This document shows positions 13,068 to 24,872 of a stretch of DNA of 64,000 nucleotides, one piece after another. The position numbers and the translations under genes are program-made. The notes beneath the pieces were generated by a model, which ran no database searches, was not told where the DNA came from, and worked only from the letters and a program-made list of their open reading frames with translations. The DNA comes from Hyalella azteca. Its lineage: Eukaryota > Arthropoda > Malacostraca > Amphipoda > Hyalellidae. Where the stretch lies: positions 186,001 through 250,000 of the forward strand of contig NW_025939587.1 in the NCBI RefSeq assembly GCF_000764305.2. Direction: 5' to 3'. Each line of letters begins with the position of its first letter. Positions within the stretch are counted from its first letter, which is position 1.

Positions 13068-13310
13068 TCGCGTGGCAGGCGACCCGTCTTGTCCTCCCCC
13101 CGCCGGGGTTTATCGTCCTCCCCCTCGTCGGGGTCCGTCAATCCAAACCCCTCTCGGGGTCTGTCTTAACCTCCTTCGCATGGGTCTGTCGTCCCTTCTC
13201 TTCCCCCCCCTGACGGGGTCTGTCTATCCCAACCCCTGCCGGGGTCTGTATTACCCCCCCCCCCCCTTCACTCATAGGGGTCTGTCGTCCCTCCCCCCCA
13301 ACGCACGCAG
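13068..13310. repeat. GC-rich C-tract minisatellite (cccc-NN-gggg palindromic unit)
   Basis: Six to seven units of about 30-40 bp, each with a small palindrome such as ccccgccgggg, cccctcgtcgggg or cccctgccgggg followed by tctgt and a C-tract. The block is far more GC-rich than its flanks. Frames on both strands are open only because of composition. Confidence 0.8.
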
Positions 13311-14203
13311 ACGGCTGATCGGGTGGGGGAGGGGAGGGAAAGATGTAGGGGTAGAGACGGGTGGTAAGAGGCATGATTTCCACCTATAACAAATTTCCCT
13401 GTCAAAGTTGCCGCCAAATATTTTATGATCTAGAAGTGTACGTTCGAGATCTGATGCTTGTAACTCGCCGGTCAATTTTGTCTCCGTGATACATCATTAT
13501 ATGAGTAATATATAATTGAAGCTCCCGAGTGGCGGAAAGAGACTTAAATACATAACTTGATGATGGCATTTTTTATGAAAATAAATATTACTGCATCATT
13601 GATAACTGCTGAAACGCAAGAAAGTCTCAGCCATAAATACAATGGTCACGGAAGACAGAGAAGAGCTAGATAAAAATTTGCAACTAATTATTTTAATCTC
13701 AATACACTTAAACGCTCGATAACGACTGAATATGTTCAACATAAATTATAACTAAACCATCACATCTTCCCAGCCTTACGTTGGAAGATGATGAAACTCT
13801 ACAAGTAAATAAACATGGAAAACAAAAGAGAACGAATAGGACCTGAGCGTGCCGAGGAAAGTCCAAACTTAGCAGGAGAACTTGCATGCAAGCGCCTGAG
13901 GTTATCCTGGGTCGGTGCAATGAGAGGTTAGCGACGACAGATTAGCGATGAACCGAGTGATCAGATGGCTGTAAATAATAGCATTAGGCAGGCATGTTTT
14001 ACTCTATGGTAATTACAGGGAACGCTAATGACCGTCGGCCAAGTCATGCTAGGGAGCCACTCCGTTCTTGCTATTTACTCAGCAATCAACTACAGTGTGC
14101 ACGGAGAGGGAGACGTTCTGGAGGCAAGGAAGCAGTAGCGGCGCATCGGTCTATGAAAAAACGAAGTTATCTCATATATTCATGTTCACTGTATCGAAAT
14201 TGA
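13311..14203. other. non-coding stretch
   Basis: No gene or repeat recognised between the GC-rich minisatellite and the MITE. Confidence 0.5.
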
Positions 14204-14211
14204 AAATGTTT

Positions 14212-14369
14212 CAGAGTCCAGCTCCATTGTCAGTTCGACAATCTAAAAAATGAATACATTCATTTTTTAATCATTATTGTATCATTTTTTTAATCATTAA
14301 AATAAAATGATTGTAAAATGATTGTATTCATTTTTTAGATTGTCGAACTGACGATGGAGCTGGACTCCG
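14212..14369. mobile_element. hAT-like MITE with 8-bp target-site duplication
   Basis: A 158-bp palindromic element. Left end cagagtccagctccattgtc pairs with the right end, whose reverse complement is cggagtccagctccatcgtc. The inverted arms extend about 50 bp each with two mismatches. Both sides are flanked by the same 8 bp, aaatgttt (14204-14211 and 14370-14377). An 8-bp duplication and termini of the CAGxG type are the signature of hAT-superfamily elements. It is too short to code for anything, so it is a non-autonomous element. High arm identity suggests fairly recent insertion. Confidence 0.88.
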
Positions 14370-14377
14370 AAATGTTT

Positions 14378-16264
14378 TTAATATCAATATGGTGAATTTG
14401 CTTGGCATTTTCTTGGCTTTTAAATTTTTTTATTCCTGTTCCCTAATCATCCGAAATCACGGAAAAATCATCTTACAGCCAGTCAAGAATTCGAATAGCT
14501 CTCGATTAAAATATTTTAAATATTCTTTTATAAATCCATTGTTTGAGGCACTGAACTGACATGCAACTTATTTCCAGTTATTTCGAGTAATAATTGAATT
14601 AAAAACCATAAGTTTTTCAGTTAATTAAATTAAGAATCATTGGAAAACTCACCTATATAAATAGAATTTCGGTAATACAATAATTTTTGGTACTGTAATA
14701 ATAATCGAGGCACGCAACCATAATGCAAACTACAGTCAACCGCCGCGTGACGAACAGCCGTGCATTCACGCCCCTATAACAAGTGCTAATATAAATTAAA
14801 AAATTATTCTACCTTATTTAGTAATAAGTTATACTACCGTATGTATAATACTTTCCGTTCGTTTTCCACGTGAGCTATAACATATCCATAGGTAAACAGT
14901 TCGCGCACTGCCATAAAGTATTTTATTAAAGTAACAGCAATTCATATGTACACGTAAGATATAGTACACAGGTGGACGTCCGACGAGTATGGTAGCTTAG
15001 AGTCAACAACCCTAAAACATATAATAACTAGTTCTTAGTAAGCTACGGTCCGCAATACAGTTGTAGCTGATTTTAAACAAATTTAACGCCAATTTGAATT
15101 GGCGTTACAGATGTAACGCCAATTCCAAACGCCAATTTGGAATATAATACCGTAATGTTTTTATTCCAATGTCGGGATACTCAGTTTTTAATACCGTAAT
15201 GTCGGGATATCCGCTATATTGTCATAACAAATTCCTTACACCATATAACTTAATATATTGTAAGGAAATAAATTATACGGCCTTATAGAGTACTCAGTTA
15301 TACTGCCATATAAGGCAAAATATATTCTAACGCCATCTTTGGAAATAAAATATAACATGTCAAAAGACTTCAAAGCCTCCTCACAAGCTCACGCTATTTG
15401 CGGCGCAGATTATGAAGCTTTGCACTTTTTAATTACATTAATTTACATTGATCAATAATAAATAAGTAAGCAAAACTAATACTAATTTTGGTTACAAATA
15501 AATTACGATATTCACGCCTCAGAGTTGAATTGTGAGCAAGTGCTGAAAGTTTTGCTCACGAGCTTCTAAAATTTTCAAGCATGGTTCCTTGAGAAAGTTC
15601 GCCAGTTGTCACAATCAATAAGAGTCGTTCCTATAGGCAATTACCGGACTCGGAAATATCGTCCAGCCTTTATTTACCCGATCAATTTTCCAGCACGGTT
15701 GACGACGAGCTGTCATTTGAACACGCGCCCTGCATATGGCGGTCCTGCAACACGTCGTGCGCTTCTGCAAAGCTTATAGGAGCATGGAAATACGACGATG
15801 AAATTCGACGTTGATTTACGCAAGTTGACTTGCACAAAATTTATTTTCCCGTCGAATTTTGGCAAATGCTATTGGTAAGTCCAGATTAACTATTATAATT
15901 GAATTAACGAAAGGTGTTTTTATGTCCCAGTAAGGGACATATGTGAATGAAGGTATGCACTGTTACCTGCTCGGAGCACAAATTCATACTATACGTCTTT
16001 ACGATCAAAAGAATTCTAATGAGTTAGTTGTTAAGTTCATGAAAAGGAGAGACACAATTCGAGTGAGCTAAAATATATTCCTGTAAAACTCCCGGAATTT
16101 TCTTCAACCTTCGGAAGGTTTTTGGCTGCGTGTCGTCCGAGTTTCTTACGTAAGTCTTTAATTCGGGACTCGTCTCATTTTTACTTCGTGCGAGTGAGAG
16201 GTGTAGCCAAGTTGCAAGTCTAGGAGGGAGCCTCAATTTTTTCTAAAACTTCGGCTTATTTTTT
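14378..16264. other. non-coding stretch with small palindromes
   Basis: No gene supported. It contains the aacgccaatt palindrome cluster listed separately and several imperfect ccttac/gtaagg inverted words near 15233-15264. Confidence 0.5.
15084..15140. repeat. palindrome taacgccaatt-tg-aattggcgtta plus two reiterated arms
   Basis: An 11-bp perfect inverted repeat with a 2-bp spacer (15084-15107), followed by two further direct copies of aacgccaatt (15114-15137). It could form a cruciform or be the worn terminus of a small inverted-repeat element. Confidence 0.75.
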
Positions 16265-16422
16265 AGCGGCCACTTCCTGACAGTCAATCGGCCACCGATA
16301 ACCCACCAATAATTTTTACCATGGGAGAGGAGAAGTGGAAGCGGCCACTTCCTGACAGTCGATCAGCCACCGAAACTCCACCAATAATTTTCACCATGGG
16401 AGAGGAGATGTGGAAGCGGCCT
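16265..16422. repeat. 75-bp tandem duplication
   Basis: Two copies, 75 bp apart, of a unit running from agcggccacttcctgacagt to accatgggagaggag and tggaagcggcc. Roughly 90% identical by eye. Confidence 0.9.
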
Positions 16423-18982
16423 GTGACGGAACTGAACAGATGTTAGGTTCCCAGCAGCCAACTTGAGGCTCCTTCGAGATGCAAAGCCCTCTTTTAACCG
16501 ATGTTCCTTCTTAAAGCTCAAGATGGAACGTCCGAATAAATGAATATCAATTAGCCCGGAATGTCAGTGACTCATGCAGTGCCAGCCTTCTTTTCCATAG
16601 GCATTTTAACCTTATTTCTTTTATCACTGAGCTTTGCATGGCAAAGCTTGAAGGGCATCAATTCTGGATATTCTTAGGGATTTAAATCCATTATTCATTC
16701 TGAATATATTCTTGTGATTTTTGGCCCTTTATGCTCCTACATTTACCGGTTATAAGTCAGCTACTTGCTGGCTCATTGATAGCCTTGATGTTTTTCACGA
16801 GAACAAAGGTCATACAAATACCAAAATAAAGAGCAACTGAATATAGGAGATCTTTTCCTGCCAAGCATTATTGATCACTGTTTTATATCAATGAATAACC
16901 TTCTAGAAACAGATTTAGGCACAACCTGCCCAATAATTTTATTTATTATGAGTGCTGGACAAATATAATTACATACAAAAGTAATTATAATCCTCAAATT
17001 TCGCATCGAAATTTTCACCTTGCATCACCACTGTAATTTTTTAGCTGAATATGAGATCACCCCCCATCCTCTGGCTTGTTATAACTGACGTCCGAGCTGG
17101 TAAATAATATAACAAATAACACATAAAAAAATACGTTGATGACAATATTATTGTTAGGGTGAACAGCGCTGCCTTGAAGCGCACTTTCCCTGCTACTCTC
17201 GTAGTATGGAGAACACTTTTCTTACGCCCTATCTAGCTAATTCTCTCGGCTGTCGGTAGGTCCGATACCCGAGTAAACGTCTCATCAGAATCATAATAAT
17301 TCACTGAAGCTGGTTATTTTTTGTCTCCTTTTTCCTGCAGGTGCAAAAAAGTGTTATCTTCGCGATTCATTTAGCTTAAATAAATATCAATTTACACACA
17401 AGACACTCAGGCAAATACGTCTCTAATTGAAAAATTAAAAAGAATACTCAGTAATACTAATGATACAGAAATTAATGCAAATTTACACACTCATTTTGAG
17501 TATACTGGTTTGTTAGCAGTTAAAACCTTTTTTTTTTTTACTCACTCATTTTAAATATGCTGAGTTGTTAAAAGTTAAAACATTTTTTTTCTGTTGAAAC
17601 ACAGTGAGCCTTATCCGTGCGACCTTCTTGAATCTGCTGGTCTTGTAGGGCTGCGCGGCCGCTGCTGCTGGTGAAGGAGACAGCTTGTCGGGCTGCTGGG
17701 TCTCTGATCTAAGGAGCTTTGCAGATTACGGGTAATTGCTTTCAGTCAGACCAGAGGGAGGAACGAGTGTCAATTAAGTTGTGTAACTTGTAGGAATATG
17801 GGTTAATCGGAAGTGAGGACATGAGGAGACCACATGTAGACTAGAATGTTTTCGCGGAAATTTTACGATTTTAAGCTTAATGTATAAGGACAGATGATTA
17901 GATAAAAATGAGAAGTTACATGCAATTGTTGAATTTCTATTGATTATATTATGTTTTTACGTATGAATTGCGTGAGGATCGTCTGAACATTCCGTAATTG
18001 AAGCAAAAAATATCTATCAACTTGAGCTTATGTTTATACAATACGCAAATGTTCTCTATTGGCCTCATATCATCATGAGGCATAAAACGTGTACCTCCCG
18101 CCTCCATTGCAAGTGTTTATGTTTTTGATGTCTTGGCAAGAGCCAAGGCAATTAAAATAACGTAGAAAAGAAGGCGATGACAAAGCGCTGCTGCCATCAA
18201 GCTGAATGTTTATGATGACGGAGTGGGCGCTAAGAACAACTTTCTCTGAAAATCGCACTTCAAGTAACTAACTTCTGCCCCAAAGAGGGAAGTGCCGTTC
18301 AAATATGTAAGAAAACCCCGTAAATTTCATAAGCAAGACCAGTGAGCTTAGCGACAGCTAGCATCAGTAAATAATCGCTTGCAAAATATATGCACGGAAG
18401 TTAAATCACATAAACTTCCAACAGCGCGCCATAAGTAACAACAAGTCGGCATTTAACGTAATTATCTGCACACAGTCTTTCTCCATAACTTCGGGGTGCG
18501 GTGCAATTTTTTTAAGCAAATTAACATTTCCCTTGGGTTTTGGATAGTTTATCGTGCAAGTTTTCACAGAAATAATGACCTCAGTCTAAGCTAATTTGTC
18601 GTCCAACATAAGTAATAAAGAGCAGACGACGAAAACGAAACAAAAAACGACGAAACAATTTAAAAAAGGAATGCAACAATACCTGATTTAATAAAAAGAA
18701 AAGCGCTCAAAAATATCGAAATATGATGAAGAGGCAGAAAAAGAGAGAAGGCGGGAGCGAGAAGCACTGACGCGCGTGACGGTAATGAGTGTGGCGTACG
18801 AACAAATGCGTCTGCGTTGCAGCAATCGTAGAAATGTGTCGGACTGGTGGCCAGTCAGAGGCAGAAATATCGTCAATAGCGACGCTGTAATGACAGCCGA
18901 GCAGCGATTTATGGCCACCAATGCATGGCTTGCTGCTGTCGTCCGGCGTTGCTTCTTAGGATGACTAATGTAAGACACCGCG
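16423..18982. other. non-coding stretch
   Basis: No gene supported. A diverged duplication of about 54 bp with T-tracts lies at 17487-17590 (ctcatttt-ata-tg-gttgtta-agttaaaac, twice). Confidence 0.5.
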
Positions 18983-19302
18983 ACAACGGCCATTATGGCC
19001 ACTGCCTTCTGTGTCCTCCAGCTCTTGGCCACTAGCACAACGGCCATTATGGCCACTGCCTTCTGTGTCCTCCAGCTCTTGGCCACTAGCACAATCACAA
19101 TGACCATAACGGCCACTGCTTTCTGAGTCCTCCAGTTCTTGGCCATTGGCACAACGCTCATTATGGCCACAGCCTAATGTGTCCTCCAGCTTTGGCCCCT
19201 AGCACAATCACAATGACCATAACGGCCACTGCTTTATGTGTCCTCCAGTTCTTGGCCATTGGCACAACGGCCATTTCGGCCGCAGAATTCTGTGTCCTCC
19301 GT
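18983..19302. repeat. 54-bp minisatellite with higher-order structure
   Basis: About six copies of a 54-bp unit, acaacggccattatggccac then tgccttctgtgtcctccag then ctcttggccactagc. Some copies carry an inserted acaatcacaatgaccata, giving a higher-order period of about 112 bp (compare 19088 with 19201). The long minus-strand frame over it is a composition effect of the repeat. Confidence 0.92.
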
Positions 19303-20847
19303 GTCCTTCGGCTCCGCCACCGGCACAACAGACCTTTGTTGTTATTTTTTTCTTATATATTTTTTCATTGCAATTGTTGACACAGATACCATGAATTTAA
19401 GGAAAAACATTTTATATTGGTGCAGCAATCATCATGTATTCAATTATTTCATATCATTCCGATAGGCATCAATGCCAGCGTCATATTCACAAGATGGGCA
19501 TCATGGTTGGAGCATAGGTCACATTGTGGCAATGAGCTTCGTAAGATTATCCGTTGTGTGTAACGATAAACACAGAGCAATTTTTTAACGAGGCATTTTA
19601 ATGCATCGAAATACATTGTATGTCTTTGGAACTATAACAAACTAATATTTGTAACTATGTTATAATATTGTTATATGTGCCTAGCTATGTCATAGTTAGG
19701 CACATTGCGCAACTATTCGATAAGTCATATTGTGGCAAATACGCATTGTGCAACTGATCGATGTGCTTTATGATAGCAAATATGCATCTCGCATGTTGCA
19801 ACTCATTAGAGCAATCAGACAAAGGCGTGACTGCGCATTCGATTTCTTCGTCATCAATCAATAACAATTCAGTGTTGGCGCCAGGACTGACAAGACGAAT
19901 GGCCAAATGTGCAAGCCTGTTCTTTATTCACGCCATGTTAATTGATTCAGACGTGTTGAAATCAACCAAACAGATACATTGCATGCACGTATTTGTTTCA
20001 TTAAGAATTATCAAATGAGTTAAAAAGAGCAAATATGTTTCGTTTTTGAGATTAGTTTCTCTATATAAAGTAATAAAATAATATTATACTATATCTTTAT
20101 TAAGTCAAAAAAAATCTAGTTATAATGTCCATATACGAATTAATAGTTTAAGGACCAATGAATGCGGGACAGTTTTTATATTTTGTATTCTACTGTTATG
20201 AGGATTAATGAACGCTGACACTTCACGCGTCTGTTGAATATTAGATTGTAGTGAGTAAGATTGTATATCAGATACGTCGATGCGGGACTCCAGGTTGTAA
20301 AGAATAGTAATAGATACATTGGCGCCGAGTGGCATTTGTACGACTGTGATGCATGCGAATGTGGACAATTAAGTCATGCCACTGCTGATGACTTTTAATT
20401 ATTTATCTAGTATACTACAGGTATAACATAACTCAAACTTCAGAAAAATGTTTTGTTTCAATCAACGCTAAACGAATAAAAACACCGAGCCAAGAAACAG
20501 TTCTACAAAATTTTTGAAGTTTGAATAAACTTCTCGCTCTGTACGTTCAATTATCATTTTAGAACATGTTATTTTTTTTACATATTTTAACAGAGGTGCA
20601 CCTTTTTCTAATGTTATTCGCCGATAACTTTGAACTCCATATTCTTAAATATTTGTTTCGCGAAAAATGTAGTCACGAAGACGAAAATTAGTGCAGACAA
20701 ATTTGTCACATCCTTTATTATGTACCCTTGTCAATACTGTACTATCCGACCACAAAACGATCCCAAACCTTCCCAGCTGCAAATTGAAATCTACAAAACT
20801 TTCATTTGTATATTTAGGGTAGAGCCCTTCATTTAAACATATTTATA
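19303..20847. other. non-coding stretch
   Basis: No gene recognised. Words such as cattgtggcaa and gcaactattcgat/gcaactgatcgat recur between 19515 and 19760, an old diverged local duplication. Confidence 0.5.
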
Positions 20848-20987
20848 TAAAAATAATGCCAGTTTTATTGAGGACATCTTTTTTGAGGACATTTTAAGAC
20901 TAATTGATCCTATAACTGTACCTCTAATCAGAAAGCTTGAGAGATTAAACTCAAAAGATGTCCTCAATAAAACTGGCATTATTTTTA
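20848..20987. mobile_element. 140-bp inverted-repeat (foldback/MITE-like) element
   Basis: Perfect 35-bp inverted arms: taaaaataatgccagttttattg... at 20848-20882 against its reverse complement at 20953-20987. The 70-bp centre includes an extra ttgaggacatttt copy of the arm's inner end. No flanking direct duplication is evident, so I cannot assign a superfamily. A foldback or a MITE without a clear target-site duplication is the likeliest reading. Confidence 0.65.
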
Positions 20988-21058
20988 ACCAAAACTTTCA
21001 TTCTAAACCAATACTTCTACATCAATAATTCTGTGTAAATATAGATTCGTATGTTTCC

Positions 21059-21091
21059 TACGTCAATGTTATACTGCCTAACATTGACGTA
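21059..21091. repeat. hairpin, 13-bp arms
   Basis: tacgtcaatgtta and its reverse complement taacattgacgta are separated by 7 bp. Perfect stem. No associated gene. Confidence 0.7.
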
Positions 21092-22584
21092 AGGTAATAT
21101 AACATTGCAAATTTCAGACCGGCTGCGAGTGCCCTGTACCTGCATGGCGTTCCCGTGGGGCGCGCAAGCAGCTTACCGGAAAATACTTACGTGCTCGGAC
21201 GGGCGAGGGCTCACGAGGCACTCAAATATAAATTATGTTTATATTTTTCTCAAAATTAAATCTTCATGTATTGGCTACTCTACTTTTCATGTAAAATATT
21301 GAAATAATTTTTAGTAATTTTCGATCTTAATAAAAAAAAACATTTTTGCTGCCAATCAACGTGAAAATGACACTGCAGTCCAAAAGTGCCCGTATACAGG
21401 AGAGTTTGTCCCGTGGGCTTTTTACGTGTATCTGCTCTTTAGCTTCAGTGGCCATTATCGATAAAGCTAAAAGCGGCGCCAGCTTTTCTTGAGGTCTCAA
21501 GTGGCACTAGAATCTTTGCCTGGCAAAATACTTAAGACTCGAAGCAGGCGAAGCATCTCTGTCGTGCAGAAAATCGTAAGGTGAAATCGTGACCCGAAAC
21601 AATTGTTTGAAATTTTTTAACTACAATTTAATATAGATTCTTCGTTGTTCTTGATTGAACTACAACAAGGAATGTATTATGCAAACTATCATAAATAAAA
21701 TCAATTTTGTGCATAGGAAGAAAATAATCACGTAAAACAAATTTCATATTCATGGGCATAATTCGCGGAAAATTTTTTCGTCGGAAAATAGTGACATGAT
21801 GCAGTAATTAACTGAAAATTTCGTGCAACCCAAACTTTAGCAATTATAAATAAATAACAATTCTATTTTATGATTCAACTTCAAGCAATCTTGAAACTTG
21901 AAGTTAGTTTTTTCTCTTTAACTAATTAGTGCACAAGGGTTTTTTAGCCGTCAGAGAAGACTTGGACCTTCGCAAAGTTTGACGCAAAGAAATGTCTTTT
22001 GATTCGGTGACAGAACTGCGACGTTTGAGGTGCCGCCTCATTTGCATTTTTGATTACACAAACGCCAGAGTTGATGAAAAGGAGGATTCGGCCTTTCTTT
22101 TAAATTGGGGAAAATGCAAAAAAAAAGTTTCATTATAGTTGTTAATTCAAACTCCAAAGTTTTTATCTTTATTCTAAACCTCTAGATACGCATTCGTGAT
22201 AAAATTAAATTATGTCTTTCTTAAAACCTGGACAGTCGTCTTTCAAGCTTGGCAAGTCTAATGCATTTATTATCATGTAAATTCTTGTAGCGTTAAAATG
22301 ATCGAATAGAACGCGAGCTATTTCCGAAATTGAGTGGTTGCACCTGTTACGATTTCAGTAATCGTCTCTTATTGGGGACATTTCTGCTTGCTCTGGCTCA
22401 CAACCCTCCCACTCTGCTGCGTATAATTCCTAAATATGAAGTAAAAAAGTAGGAAGACAGAGCAGTTCCAGGTATCGAGTGGCCTCAAGATCCCCAATAA
22501 GAGGCGGATTGCGTGGTCCGAGCCTCAGCGCACACTCTTATTGCAAGCCTCAAACATTGACGCGCTGGATGAGCCCAACTCTAC
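21092..22584. other. non-coding stretch
   Basis: No gene or repeat recognised. Confidence 0.5.
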
Positions 22585-23374
22585 ACCCGGGGCCCCAGCG
22601 TCGACGAGCTCTCATGCGTCGTAGAATGCATAAGCTTTCGTCATACTCGTCGCGAAATCTATAAATTCCTCTTTCTACACTTACACGTTATTTGTCATCC
22701 CCATAATGATTCAAAATTAAGTCAGGAACATTGAGATACAAATTGTTAGGTTTAAATTCAATGAGCTTGAAATGTTTTCGTGCAAATGCTCAGGAAAAGA
22801 AGAGTCGTTCCCCTTGGGCCCAATGCCAAATAGCTTTAGTGTCGAAATCTTACAGCATATTTGTTTCCAAACTGTAGCACGCCGAACGCGTAATAGGTTG
22901 GTATGCAAGGGCCTTACAGGAGGAATGCGAACACTTCTGGAGTATTGAGAGATTTGTAGTCCCGGATATATTACAGACAAAGAATCTCACTTCCCAACCC
23001 GATATTAAGGTGGCAACGATTAAAAACTGCACCCACTGGTCATCGATCTGTGGTAATTGTCATAGCTAATTTTAATTACAGCACAAAGTATATTAATTTT
23101 ATAGTAACGCAACACTTCAATAATAATTCCCGTTTTAAATCATTTCAGACACATGTTAATGAAAAAAAAATTATTAAAACATACGAAGGAAAATGGATAC
23201 ATTTTATGCCATATATTTTCATGAACAAATATTCCAGGATTTATGTTCTATTGCAATACTTTTCGCACATTTGGCAAGCCACGCGTGAGACGCTGGAGTG
23301 TGTCGTCACCCTCACGTTAGGAGGCACATTCAATTGGTCAGATTCTCTTACCCGCTTCGTTAGGCCATCATCAG
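22585..23374. repeat. dispersed repeat, copy 1 (790 bp)
   Basis: Begins acccggggccccagcgtcga and ends taggccatcatcag. It recurs at 33461-34198 in the same orientation with about 85-90% identity by eye. Homology starts and stops abruptly at those words, as expected of an interspersed element. No coding frame longer than 90 codons, no terminal inverted repeat, no poly(A) tail. The family is unrecognised. Confidence 0.85.
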
Positions 23375-24368
23375 CTGCCCCGATGGCGCTAAATCACATC
23401 ACGTTTCCAGATGAGTGGAGAATAGGGATTGTGTGGTGCGCAAATATTCAAGACTTATGTTAATACATCATCATCGCTGAAGAAATTCATGTACTACACT
23501 ACTATTTAATATTTAAGAGAGGCAATAGTAAGTTACTTAGGAATTGACTTTAAGCCATATGCTCAATAATTGAAATTACAGCTATCGAAGTGCATGCTGC
23601 GTGAGCACAAAGGTACGGAATGTCAAGCATCGGTGCGCAATTTCCATGAATTACATTATGAATGCAGTTCTATTTAGAAACATTATTATATGATGAATGT
23701 GTGTCGTGGAGCGCCACTAATTCATGCGCCGAATTATTCAAGATTAATAAACGACGAGTCCTTGATGGTCCTTTATAAAGAAATCTATAACTAATTTATT
23801 ACTAACTCTTGGATGAACATACTACAAAAATAAATAAATTCAAATAAATAAATGTTCAAACGAAGCAGTTTTTTATTGTAAACGCAAAGTATGAGTTGTG
23901 GAATAAAGAAAACTTGGGCAATGTAAGTTTCATTCAACAAATTTTTAGAGATAAAAGAAACTTACATCATATACTTATCAAGACTATACTGAACAATTAT
24001 TTAACTATATAACAGTTGATAATAGACGTAATTTTAAAAGTGGAAACCTAAGGTTGCAACTAGCGAATTCACATGTACAAAAACTGTAAGCAAGACCTAA
24101 TAGCCAATATGTAAATATTGGCTATTAGAACGAGACTGAGAACAACCAACAGAGATCACATAAAAAACAAATAACGTCTTTTATAACACCCGACGTCCCC
24201 ATACGACATAACCTCTTAGAATAAAGTTTATTCGGAGTAACACAAGTTCTTTATTTCAACAGTACGCACAATGGTTTAAAATTCATGATTGAAATAACGT
24301 TATTTCTTTGACTAGTATAACTATATATCAGTTACGAAAAGAATTATCTTGAAGATAATTGCTTCTTC
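23375..24368. other. non-coding stretch
   Basis: No gene supported. It includes the 32-bp hairpin at 24097-24128. Confidence 0.5.
24097..24128. repeat. hairpin, 13-bp arms
   Basis: ctaatagccaata and tattggctattag flank a 6-base loop (tgtaaa), a perfect stem. Confidence 0.75.
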
Positions 24369-24560
24369 GTCTTCCTCTACTTCCCTGGAAGAGTATCTAC
24401 CGCTGGAAGTATCGACCCCGTCTTCCTCTACTTCCCTGGAAAAGCATCTACCGCTGGAAGTATCGACCCCGTCTTCCTCTACTTCCCTGAAAGAGTATCT
24501 ACAGCAGAAAGTATCGACCCCGTCTTCCTCTACTTCCCTGGAAGAGTATCTACCGCAAGG
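24369..24560. repeat. 51-bp minisatellite, 4 copies
   Basis: Starts at 24369, 24420, 24471 and 24522 show an exact 51-bp period (gtcttcctctacttccctgg ... tatcgacccc). Because 51 is a multiple of three, frames on both strands stay open and give a 17-residue repeat (STSLEEYLPLEVSTPSS-type). I see no start context, splice sites or flanking coding sequence, so I treat it as non-coding. Confidence 0.92.
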
Positions 24561-24669
24561 CATTAAAACAAGGTGTAAAATATTGAAGTTATGTCCCGTT
24601 TAAACTTTAGATGGCGAAGAAAAAAAAAATAAAAAATTCTTCGTGCACCTCATTGGCCACTGTAGATGA

Positions 24670-24872
24670 TGAGTATTCCTCATGTTGGTTCGTGTGCCCC
24701 AGTAACCAATAGAGGGATGAGTATTCCTCATGTTGGTTCGTGATCCCCAGTAACCAATGGAGGAGTGAGTATTCCTCATGTTGGTTCGTGTGCCCCAGTC
24801 ACCAACAGAGGAGTGAGTATTCCTCATGTTGGTTCGTGTGCCCCAGTAACCAATAAGGGATGAGTATTCCTC
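24670..24872. repeat. 48-bp minisatellite, about 4 copies
   Basis: Unit tgagtattcctcatgttggt-tcgtgtgccccagtaaccaa-tagagga repeats at about 48 bp. The open minus-strand frame here reflects the period being divisible by three. Confidence 0.92.

Noticed and set aside
18688..19170. 160-codon minus-strand frame
   Set aside because: Most of it is the 54-bp minisatellite read in frame; no domain and no splice context.
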